From: Antedon mediterranea
Lineage: Eukaryota; Echinodermata; Crinoidea; Comatulida; Antedonidae
DNA: 64,000 nucleotides
Assembly: GCF_964355755.1 (NCBI RefSeq)
Contig: NC_092676.1
Location: 14,116,288-14,180,287, forward strand
Direction: 5' to 3'
Shown here: positions 1 through 10,500 of the stretch, piece after piece
Position numbering within the stretch: position 1 is the stretch's first letter
Layout: each line of letters begins with the position of its first letter
The notes under the pieces: generated by a model
Seen by the model: only the letters and a program-made list of their open reading frames with translations
What the model was told of the DNA's origin: nothing
The model's database searches: none
Made by a program: the position numbers and the translations under genes

Positions 1-734
1 CGCCTATATACATTTTATACCAATTTGACACGTTTTGAGACTTTAGAATATCATATAATTCAAGTCATATAGGCCTACGCTCGTTCGGGTTCGTGGCCAA
101 AGAGGCCGTTTATTCAGTTCCGTGTCAAAGGTCATATGTCATTACAATATTATAATCAAGTTTAAATACTTGTCATGGTGACAACAAGGGAGTTTTTGAA
201 CATGAACTTTTTTATCCACCAGCACTTTTTAAAACTTACAATACTTGCAGCTAATAAACCAACATGATGCCATGTAGAAACAACTTCTTTCTGAATAGCC
301 TAACACACTGAATGATGTCCACTAGGCCTACATCCTAGATGGTGGTGCTCTAGCCTACTGCACAGAATTACATGGAATAGTGTAGAGACTTATGATGCGA
401 TCTGCACAAAAATATGACGCTGCTGATGCAGATGTTCTTTCGGTTAGTACAAAAAACTATTGAATCAGCAAACCGGAAAACATCTGTCATTATCCAATGA
501 CACGGATCTCCTAGTGCTCCTCTGCAGTCAAACATTTAAAACATCTTGTGATATTCTTTAGACTGGAACTGAGATCTGGACTATCAAACTGGTTAAAACA
601 TTACTTTTAAGAGAAATATGTGATAAACTTCTGTTTGCTCATTCTATACTGATGTGACACGACATCCAGAGTTTTTGGAATTGGAAAATTCTTCCAAAAT
701 ATAATAATATAATATATATAAGCATAATTTAGTT
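1..734. other. AT-rich non-coding sequence
   Basis: No exon with domain similarity, long open frame or clear repeat boundary was seen. Probably intron or flank of the minus-strand gene. Confidence 0.5.
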
Positions 735-1385
735 TTAAGTTATTTTAAGAAAAATTGAGTTTTTGTAAAAGGTCAATGACCTCAGGGAAGAGTTAATGAC
801 CTGAGAGTAAGAAATATTTATTATACACATTTGAAGTTATTTAGATGTAATTGGCAGGTATAAATGTTACCTACTACTAAACTACCTGTTGTTGATATCA
901 ATTTATCATTATTATAGGATTATTAAAGTAAAGAAGTACATAACTAATTCAAAATACTTCTAAAATTATTTAGATATGATTATAAGGCCCCAGAATTGTT
1001 TACGTTACATTTGATCAAGAATCAATTTCAATAAGAATAGTACACCATTATTTTAAAATTCTTCTAGTTAACATCATGTTTTCTATTTTATGTATTGATA
1101 TATATTATAGGTTATAGAAAAACACATGTTTGATTAAATACATCCACGATTATGGCATACGACATTATAAGTTAATCTTTTTAAAGGAAAAAATGAGTTT
1201 TGTAGAAGGTCAATAACCTTTTGACCTCTAGTTTTATAAATAAGTGTTGTTTTATTTTTTATTTATTTTTTTTTTTGGCATATTGCAAAAATATATATAT
1301 TCTACACATTTATATCAAGATGATTGAGATTGGATTATAAAACCACAAGTTATGGGCATAAATGTTACCCCCTACCCAAACAATA
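735..1385. repeat. Degenerate tandem repeat (~440-bp period)
   Basis: Two diverged units share a GAGTTTT..GTA.AAGGTCAATRACC block (near 755 and 1193) and an ATAAATGTTACC block (near 860 and 1358). They resemble the ggtcaatgacc-type blocks of the larger array at 26-27.6 kb. Confidence 0.4.
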
Positions 1386-1552
1386 TTTATGGAATAAAAA
1401 CATTATATAGTTGTTAAGATTACGTTTTAAAAAATGTGATTTTTAATATGTCATTTTAAACTATATTTGGAATGAAAAAGTCAATGCTTCGTTACTATTG
1501 TAATTTTTGGTGGGTTTACCTCTAAATATCACTAGATTGACTAGACTATATC

Positions 1553-3598
1553 CTAAGTCAGATTATGATTGATAATTACACCAAGATGAGAATGATTAAG
1601 AACAGATTGAATTGGGGAATTATTAAGATAATATATCGGACGGTACATCCTTTTAGATCTAGTGATATGTAGAATACAGGTTTTATTTGAATTTAATTCC
1701 ATTTTGTTTAAGGTACACCATGTGTAGAGCGTGTTTAGGTCATTTTGAACTAAGAGTTCATCATTTTTCACTATGTATATTCATAAAAATAATGGTATCA
1801 TCGGCGAAAAAAGCACAGGACGGCAAGCATGAAGAGCAGAGGACGGCAAGCATGAAGACAGATCGTTGATGAATGAATTAAAAATAAGAAGGGACCCTAA
1901 ACACTACCCTGGGTACTCCAGATGTCACGTGGGCCACTGATAGATCCTTGGAATAAAACCTTTTGAATTCTATCGGATAGAAAAGATCGAATCCATTTCA
2001 ATATTTGGCCTCTAATGTTAAATTGTGAAGCGACCTTGTTGAGGACAATTTGATGGAGTAATTTATTAAAGGTTTAAGAGTAATCCAAAAAGATAACATC
2101 AATTCTAGGTGGACGAGGTTTTTCTAATGACGATGTCCAATTATGAAGGAGGTTAGTTAGCTGCGTAACAAAACAAAAGAGAGCGAGAAGGAAAAAAACC
2201 TACACTGAACATCAATGATAAGCCCATTGGAGGTGACATGTTCAAATATTGCAGATTAAATAAACTTCTCAAGTATTTTACAACATATTGGTGTAAGTGA
2301 CGCGGATCTGTAATTTGATATTGAAGTTTTGTTTACTGATTTGAAAATGGGAGTTATATGCGATATCTTCCAGGACATTATCTTTCTAACCTTTAAGGAC
2401 AATTTGAACATACTAGATGGTACGCTCGTACGTAAATTTATATAATAGATTATGAAGAGGAGGAGCAAGCCTATCTGCTGCCATTTTAAGTATATATGGT
2501 TGTACCGTATCAGGACCAGGGGATTTATTGATATCGAGCTATTTAAGCTGTTCTTAATATTACCTAAATCAAAATCTACTAGTGAAAGTTCGGGAAGCGG
2601 AAAGTTAGCATTAGTAGATTTCGATATATAGGACAACTGTAATTTACCCCCCCCCCCCTCCCCTTATTTGCATATTTTATTTAACTTGTACTACTAATTT
2701 GCATACTTTAGAGGTGTGTGACAAAGGCGTGATTTGGGGAATTACAAAGTGGTCCTATACTGGTTATTAGGAACCTATATCTGGGTCAGTTGACGGCAAA
2801 ATAAAGTCTTTACAGACATTTTAGTCACATTGTGTATGCCCCAAGAAATGGGGTTGAGGGTCAAATGTTGTACTTTCGGTCATTTTTTCGTAAAATGTTT
2901 CATTAGAGTAAATATAGCCTAAATATATACATTTTGAATAAATCAGTGAAATAATCAAATCTCTCGGACTAATAGTTTTTGATATGATAACCCTGTAATT
3001 TTACCCTACCTTGCATAGTTAAGCTAATTTGCATATCACCGGGATCAGTGACAGAGGTGTGATGTTCAAATTTTGATCTCCTCATCATATGGTGACCATT
3101 TAAAAAAGAAAAATATCTTTTGGCAACTTGTTTCACTTTAGGCTGTTTTTTTAGATAGATTACCTAGCCTAATAATCAAAATAAGATTTTTGGCACCACA
3201 GTTTGACATCCTTTCGGACCACCCTGTACGCCTCCCATGCAATTGTGGTACCTCGGATTTTGGGTTTCTTAAATAATCTGCGTTTCTTAGCTATCGCTTT
3301 CTTAATATCATCGTTAACCCAGGGGTGACCTTTTTTCCTCTTCTTTACGACGAAGAACACAATAACGCAATACAGCATCATAAATATCAAGAAATCCTTC
3401 CCCTGCATCATCTACATTATTGTCGATGAATATTCCCCATGGGGCAAGATAAAAAAAAAGCTGTAAGAGGTGATTAACGTCAGTTTTACGATAAGCTAGA
3501 CAATTATTAATCAAGTTTTTAGAATAAATTTTAGATTTACAAATGTTTAAAAAAAATGGCATGATGGCCACTTTCAACATGTTTCTGACGTTGACCAC
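1553..3598 (-). mobile_element. Degenerate LINE relic (post-endonuclease linker plus reverse transcriptase)
   Basis: Read on the minus strand the order is: a linker with GHPWVNDDIKKAIAKKRRLF (about 3350-3200), RT start with SNYRSASLTPICCKILEKF (about 2310-2256), RT block A IDVIFLDYS (near 2075), a GVPQGS-like stretch (near 1925), FADDTIIF (near 1805) and the post-FADD thumb (1771-1556). Stops and frameshifts are many. The piece at about 2640-3115 is an unrelated dispersed repeat inserted into it. A 24-nt tandem duplication sits at about 1819-1862. It resembles the LINE at 3779 but is much older. Confidence 0.75.
2645..3115. repeat. Dispersed repeat, related to 63055-63480
   Basis: It opens with a poly-C run. 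Blocks such as TTAGGAACCTATA, AAAATGTTTCATTAGAG and CTACTAATTTGCATACTTT are shared with 63055-63480. Two of these are in opposite orientation there and one is in the same orientation, so the unit has been rearranged. It interrupts the LINE relic around it. Confidence 0.6.
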
Positions 3599-3639
3599 CT
3601 CTTAAATGTATCTACTTATAGCAAATAATTATACTGGAG

Positions 3640-3778
3640 AGATTGGAATGTTCCATTCTTTGCCAAGCAATACGTTTGTATAAACGTATATTAAATCAAA
3701 ATAGTATTGTTTAAGAAAATCGGCTTGTATTCAACATTATGATTCTGTTAACCAATTTTCAGCTATTAAAAACAATTA
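3640..3778 (-). repeat. Left part of dispersed repeat 'R46', copy c
   Basis: Reverse-orientation match to 46620-46790: GGAATGTTCCATTC, CGTATATTAAATC, AAAATCGGC..GT.TTCAACATTATGAT.CTG, ending CAGCYATTAAAAACARTTA. The match stops abruptly at 3778 and resumes at 6836, so the sequence between is an insertion. Confidence 0.75.
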
Positions 3779-6700
3779 GTTTATTCTATTGTAATATAAG
3801 AAGTGTGAAAAACAAATTATTAGATTTCAATGTTAGATTTTCTTCTTCGTCTCATGACGTCATTGCTATATCAGAGACATGGCTCGATAGCACAGTATAT
3901 GATAGTCAGCTTTTAAACAATGATTATACCATTTTTAGAAAGGATAGAAATTCTCATGGAGGGGGGGTTTTAACTGCTTGTAAAACATGTTTAAATCCAT
4001 CTTTATGCACAGATCTCAATGTTGATACACTTGAACTGATTGGATAGAATGTCATAGTAATATAGGTAAAATTTTATTAGGAGTGTTTTATAGGCCGCCT
4101 TCTTCAAATGTTCAATATTTAAATTCCTTTAATGATAATCTAGATAAAGTTCAAGCAAAAGTTGTTGATTACAAACAGGTATTACTCATAGGCGACTTTA
4201 ATATTCATGTTGATTGGAATTGTTTGAATGTGAACAATGGTTTATCCGCCCAAGCAGGAAGCTTGGTAGAAGGAACAATGGCAACTGGACTAGTGCAAAT
4301 AATAGATCAGCCTTCTTATGTAACACGAAATGGGGATGGGCACTTTTTGGACTTGGCTTTTGTTAGTAATCCACTTTTAATTGATAAATGTCAAATTATT
4401 AACAATTTTGACTCATGTGATCATGAGGCAATTGAGATATGTCTAAGGATATCAAAACAACGTGACAAAGTTATAACAAAAACTGTATATGCACTAAAAA
4501 ATGCAGATTTTGAAAAGATGAAAAGCATATTAATTAATTTTAATTGGGAAAATTGTTTTATGTTTGAAAATATTAATAATATTTGGGATAGTATAATGAA
4601 CAATATAAACAAGGCTATTTCTGAATCTGTGGCTATTAAGAAAAGAAATAAGACTAAATCATTTCCATGGATTAATACAGAAATTAAGAAACTTTGTACA
4701 AAGAAAAGAAAATTATATAGGAAGGCTAAGATTTTAAAAACAAATGAAGCTACAGATAGATTTAAGTGTTGTAGTAAGGAACTGAAAAAAGCCATATATT
4801 GTAGTCACAGAAATTATGTTCTAGACATCTCAAATAAGGCTACTTCAAATATAAATCAATTTTGGGCATATATTAGGGCAATTAGACAAGATTCACAAGT
4901 TATAAGTTTTAAGATTAATGATGCTATAGTAACAGATGCTAGAGAGATAGCAAATTTGTTTAATGATCAATTTTCTAGTAATTTCAGTAATAATGATGAT
5001 GGTGGTAATGATGACTTGCTCTGCAACTCTGATATTATCCCTCAGCATTATATGGAACTTGAGAAATTTAATGTGATGGAAGTTTATCAGGCATTAAACT
5101 ATTTAATTATTTCAAAATCTCCAGGACCTGATAATTTACTTCCCATATTTCTAAAGGTTTGTAGGGTAGGACTAGCACGATTGTTGTGCGACTTTTTTAA
5201 CTTATCTTTAGAAAAAGGCATTTTACCAAAACAGTGGAAAACTGCTAATGTTGTACCTGTTTTCAAAAAGCATGGAAAACCTAAAGGTGATTTTAAGAGT
5301 TACAGACCTGTGTCTTTAACACCAATTGTTTGTAAAATTATGGAGAAACTTGTGTGTACCCGAATCAATAATTTCTTAGAGGCTAATAGTATATTATCAG
5401 ATAATCAGTTTGGTTTTAGATATGCTTATAGTACTGAATTGTTACTCACTAAGGCGTTTCATTCATGGGCTCAAAGTTTAGATGCAAAAAATTGTAAGCA
5501 AGTAGATGTAATTTTCTTAGATTTTTCATCTGCTTTTGATAAAGTACCCCATAATCGTCTGATTAAGAAACTTAACAATATTGGCTTAAACAAAGGTTTA
5601 AATAAATGGATCCAGGATTTTCTTTTAAATAGAAAACAAAGAGTTATCTATAGAGGTGAAATATCGCATTGGAAGAATGTAATATCAGGGGTACCCCAGG
5701 GGTCAGTTCTTGGCCCTCTTTTGTTTCTATTGTATGTGAGTGATCTTGAATATGGTATAGAATCTTCAATTTTTCAATTTGCAGATGACAATACCATTTC
5801 AAGACCTATTCATGAATTAGAAGACTGTATAAAGTTACAGAGTGATTTAAATAAGATTTATGAATGGTCAGTTTTAAATAAACTACCATTAAATGCATCA
5901 AAATGTGCAGCAATGAGTTTATCCAGGTGTAAAGATCCCATCATATTTGCTTACGATATCAATTCCGATTCAACGGAAAGAGTCCATGAATTCAAACTAC
6001 TTGGTGTATATATCAACAGTAAATTAACATGCCACTCTCATGTAGATTATGTTTGTAGTAAGGCAAGCAAACTTCTTGGTTTTGTTTCAAGATGTAGTAA
6101 AGCAATGTCTTGGATGGCAATGCTAAATCTTTACAAAGCACTAATACTACCTGTTGTGACTTACTGTTGTTGTATGTGGGCACCTACTGAAATATCTCAT
6201 ATGTATAGACTTGAAAGGGTTCAGAGAAAGGCCACTAGAATAATTATGTACAGAAAAGAAGGAAATTGGGACACTTCATATTTATATAGGTTAAAGACCC
6301 TAAATATTTTAAGTATTGAAGATATATTTAAAGTGTATAGACTCACATTAGGTTTTAAAATAATGCATGGCCTCTGTCCATCATCCTTTAATGAGTTTGT
6401 GAGATCAAGTGAGAGGTGTGAAGGGCGGTTAATACATTGGAAGGCAAAGACCAATACATTTTTAAATTCATCGTTTGTTATTTTCCCTAGATTATGGGAG
6501 CAACTTCCCAATGAAATTAAACAATGTGCTACAATTTCAGACTTTAAAGCCCAACTCATCAAACATTTGATCTCTAAATATTAAGTTGTAATTGTTTATT
6601 GTTTATTCAATGCAGCTTATTTTTAATTGGTGTATCTCATTATAACTTTGTTTTGTTTTATTTTGACTTAATTTGTGCTACTTAGTTTTGTTATTTTTGT

Positions 6701-6835
6701 ATTTTATAAGTAATGATGGAGTAAGAGCAGTTTTCTGTTTGGGCTCATGCCTATTACTTGCTCCTGGCAAGATGAATTGTAAAATGTACTTTATGAACTT
6801 TTGCCGAATAAATATTATTATTATTATTATTATTA
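3779..6835 (+). mobile_element. 5'-truncated LINE (non-LTR retrotransposon)
   Basis: About 3.06 kb inserted into an R46 repeat: the flanks TTAAAAACAATTA and TCGTAGAAGGAGA join to the uninterrupted form seen at 46630. It starts at the first strand of the endonuclease (FYCNIRSVKNKL), so ORF1 and the N-terminus of ORF2 are missing, as expected from incomplete reverse transcription. It ends with AATAAA and a (TTA)n tail at about 6809-6835. The target duplication is masked by the TTA tail. The CR1/Jockey superfamily is likely; the clade is not resolved. Confidence 0.9.
4083..6584 (+). pseudogene. LINE ORF2: endonuclease-reverse transcriptase (truncated, one frameshift)
   Basis: Open frame of 833 residues. 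Apurinic endonuclease part: FYRPPSSN at the start, GDFN at residues 37-40, CDH (normally SDH) at 112-114. Reverse transcriptase: SPGPD from residue 346, YRPVSLTP, block A LDFSSAFD with the first catalytic Asp at 480, GVPQGS at 536, FADD at 566-569 with both catalytic Asp intact. The thumb and C-terminal region follow. The N-terminal endonuclease segment (NIRSVKNKL, SETWLD, HGGGVL) lies at 3788-4047 in another frame; a single-base loss near 4042 separates the two. The ATG at 3739 is in flanking repeat DNA, so it is not the natural start. Apart from the truncation and one frameshift the copy is intact, hence young. Confidence 0.9.
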
Positions 6836-7150
6836 TCGTAGAAGGAGATTTTATTGCGTATTATTGTGTGAGGGTATTTTTCAGCATCGACATCCATTAG
6901 ACTGTGTATACCACGGCGATCGGAAAACACCCCTATTTGGGGCAAATTGTTGAACCTCAATTCGTTTTAATCGTCAATAACTAATTATCTAACTCAACTT
7001 AATTAGTAAACAGGGTCACATTAGGTGGTTAAAATCAGTACCGAACGTATGAAACTTTATTTAGCATCAAGTAAAAATGCTAGAAGTAATGTGCGATTTA
7101 CCGAATTTTGCCCTTCCGTAAATATAGATTATTATTTAATCTAATCTATA
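6836..7150 (-). repeat. Right part of dispersed repeat 'R46', copy c
   Basis: Reverse match to 46320-46640, including AACACCCCTATTTGGGGCAA, ACAGGGTCACATTAGGTGG and CGATTTACCGAATTTTGCCC. It continues the copy broken at 3778. Confidence 0.75.
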
Positions 7151-7353
7151 TAACAAGATATGTTTAAGATATGTTTCCGTTACATGTGGAAGGTACAACA
7201 ACTCAATAATGTACCGTTATATTCAATGATCTAGACGGTAATTCGGCTTAATATCCGCAAAAAAAGAAAACATTTTAGTCCATCTCGTCACCACATGGAT
7301 GCCGATACCTTTTGATCATAATTTTATTTTTTTTTTAAATAAATATTTTGTAC

Positions 7354-7526
7354 CTGAATATCAGTTTCGTGAATAAGAGTTTCAGACGATTCATTACATG
7401 AATGCCTGCTTGTTGCTGAATTAACTTCTTCATAATCTGTCGTGTAGCACGTCCTATTGAATTGAATCAGTGACATGTTCATTCCATTGTGTTCGTCTTC
7501 TTTATCATACTTATGATGGCAAATGG
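7354..7526 (-). CDS. Exon: unrecognised segment after EGF
   Basis: 173 nt, phase 1 to 0, acceptor TTGTATCTTCCAG (good pyrimidine tract) and donor GTACAA. The split Ala codon (G + CC) fits the EGF exon. It encodes about 57 residues: [50 protein letters not shown]. There are three cysteines and three N-glycosylation-type motifs (NMS, NRT, NES), which favour an extracellular stretch; the acidic DYEEV would also suit a cytoplasmic tail but no membrane segment precedes it. I do not recognise a domain. It is the last exon seen; the gene continues to the left. Confidence 0.55.
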
Positions 7527-10500
7527 CTGGAAGATACAAGGTAAACGTAATTACTTTAACTTCAACGTTATTAAATCTAACAATACAGTATATATTTAAT
7601 TATTCTTTTGCTGACCGTTTTGTTTACCCTAGAGGGTCCCTGAATAGAGCAGTGGTTCTAATGCATTTACTATTTGTAAAATGTCCAGAATGGATTAATG
7701 TATCAAAATTTGATTATAATTTTTTTAAATAACAGACTTTGGTGGAGGAGTAGCTGATTTGCCTACATAGACATACAGGTGCGCACGATTTTCCACATTA
7801 GTTGTATTAATTTTAGGCTATATATACAAAAAATGCTAATGTTATCAGTACCTTCACATTCGCTTCCACCAACCTCATGTAGTAGATAACCACGTGGACA
7901 AGAACAGTAATAAGAACCAGGAACGTTGACACACGTATCACACGTACTTTGATTCCCATAACACTCGTTTAAATCTAAAATAAATTAGTTTGTAATTCGT
8001 TATTATAACATCTATAAACTAATTAACCATAGAAACATCTCATAATTTCAATCAATGCGGTATACTATTTTTCAAATACGCTTCATAACACTGTAATCCC
8101 TCTCTAACTGAGTTGTTTTATTCACAATTTATTTTCATTTGCGGTGCAATGCAATTTCTTATTACTGACTAGATCCATTGTTGACAATACATTTCAATTA
8201 TAAATAATTAATATCTAATGTGCCATATTATTAAATTATAGATAAAATGCAATAAACCATAGTTTGATTAACGTGAGCAATAATAATTGCCTTTGTAAAT
8301 CTATTTGTAGAATCGCAATAAAGTGCGAAACCAGTAACTTCTGCACGATAGCAGTCGGTGTTGATAGTATTATCAAATATTATTATACAAGATTAATGTA
8401 ATTTGAATAGCCATCTTGTATTTTTATTGAAGGTTAATCACTAAATTCTTTAGGGGGACAATATAATATATCTTTATTGTCTTTATTTACCATATAGAAT
8501 AAAGATATGCTTAAATTACTTAGAACAATGAAATGTTAATTGAAGAATCTGATATATATATTATTATATAAATATTTATTGTGTGTGTGTGTTACCGCTA
8601 CGTCGATCTGTTTTTGATACCATGAAATATGAAATAAATTAAAAATAATTATTATTATTATCAACATAATTAACACTAAACTATCACTTTAGTTGTCTGT
8701 ATTGTAGTTTCTACTGTGTTAATAATAATGCATAAGAAATCCATAACGATTAGATATTTAAATATCATGAATAATAAAATAAAAGAGAAACAGGAAAGAA
8801 ACATTTATTTAGTCGTGTTTCTTGTCCCTTGTTTTATTTTTCTCCTCATAGTACACTATGAAAAAAAAATGTATGGAAAAAAAACACTATCCTACCAAAT
8901 TGACACAATGTTGCAAATATTAGATTGCCTGTCATACAATCATACGTGATCCATTGTAATCCCAAAAAGCGATCTGCTAAGACACATATACTGGTAGAGT
9001 TAACAATGGGTTCCTCGAGCCAGTTTTCATATACAAGGGGCGTTCTATCGTGCCAAGCCATAGATACAGAAGAATGAGTATCGATGATCCCTTCTATTCC
9101 AATTCTATAATACCGATATTCCTCAGTTCCAATTCGTTCAAAGTTGATTTTCAAAAAATCTTGTATTTCATAGCCATCGATCTTCAGCTTGTGACTGTGC
9201 TCTGAGAATATCTCACATGCGTCAGGTTCTCGACTGCCAACTGAACCTATACATTGACCCTTATATTCAACCCTTGTTCCTCCACATATCTGACCAGTTT
9301 CTAGAAAATTAAAATAAGTTCTATTAGACTTCGACGAATTATAGGTGATTTTGTTGATAGAAGATAACTTGCCGACATTTAAAAAAAAAGCAAAAATACT
9401 GTATTCGTCTTTCACTGTCTATTTTGATTTAATTCTAAAAGCAAGCTCACTGTCTAAAAAAACCAGAATCTTGTTAATAATATTATTGTTTAATATACAT
9501 CTGTATCTTTTGTCTTGTTTTGTTTATGTAAATATATTAAAATAATAGACGTTTATTGATTAATACTATTATGTCAATTATTTTCCGTCCTTGAGTTTGG
9601 TATAGGACATACTACTACATTACATAGTTTTCTGGTAAATTGTCATGTTTTGTAGAAGCTTCCGAATAATGTTTTGTCATTTCAAACTGGCGAACAGTTA
9701 CTTAAATCTGGTTGAATATTCTTGCCGTATCCTATTGTTCAGTTGAATGTCTTGATTTGTGGTTTTAAGAATGTTTGTGGTTTGTTTTTAAGATGAACAA
9801 CGCTGTATGTTTGCTAGTGGTGTAGGCCTAATTAGAAATAAGTAAATATGATAGCAACTTCATTCTCCTTGTTTTAACCTAACTGTATGCCTACACCGCT
9901 TGAAAATAAATTACATAAAACGAACAATTAAAATTCCCCCAAAAATAACAAAACATAATGCAACACAATATTTCATATCGTAAAAACCTACCAGGAGCTA
10001 ACAAAATTAGAAGCCTCTCTTAGTTAGTATATCGGCCTAAACGTGGTCTAGTGGTATCACTGTATTTGGTGAAAAATGGTAAAAAGGTGCTCAATCTTAT
10101 GTTTGGCAGGAGCGGTGTGCATGAGGTAGAAACATGAGCAAGAATACAGTTTTGTACTTACCGCCCCGGTATTTATTTGAAATGGCGCACGGCAGCATTG
10201 CCGCTATACTATAACTGCAGCTGCGCTCTGATCACATGTGCTGCTGTCTCGATATCGCTAATGACCAGAGTGATCTAATTGTGACGCAGGAAAATGGCCA
10301 AGAATTTCCGAAAGCGGCGTTCGGCAGTTGCAAAGAAATGGACCTAAACAACACATTTTCGAACAAATTTTCCGTTCTAATACAGACTAATGGATAGAGG
10401 GGAATTAAAAGTATGGCGCTAGTATTAGACAAGCGGTTTGGGAGGAGATAGAGGAACAAATTTTAGCTTAGTGCTATTATATTATATATTATCTTTCTCA

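Noticed and set aside
3739-4047. 102-codon plus-strand frame as a gene of its own
   Set aside because: Its first 13 codons are flanking repeat R46 sequence; the rest is the LINE endonuclease N-terminus cut by a frameshift.
4421-4795. 124-codon minus-strand frame rich in Phe and Leu, membrane-like
   Set aside because: It is the antisense of the lysine-rich LINE linker region.
10232-10459. 75-codon minus-strand frame in a less AT-rich stretch
   Set aside because: No domain similarity, no fitting splice sites and no supporting neighbour; probably chance.
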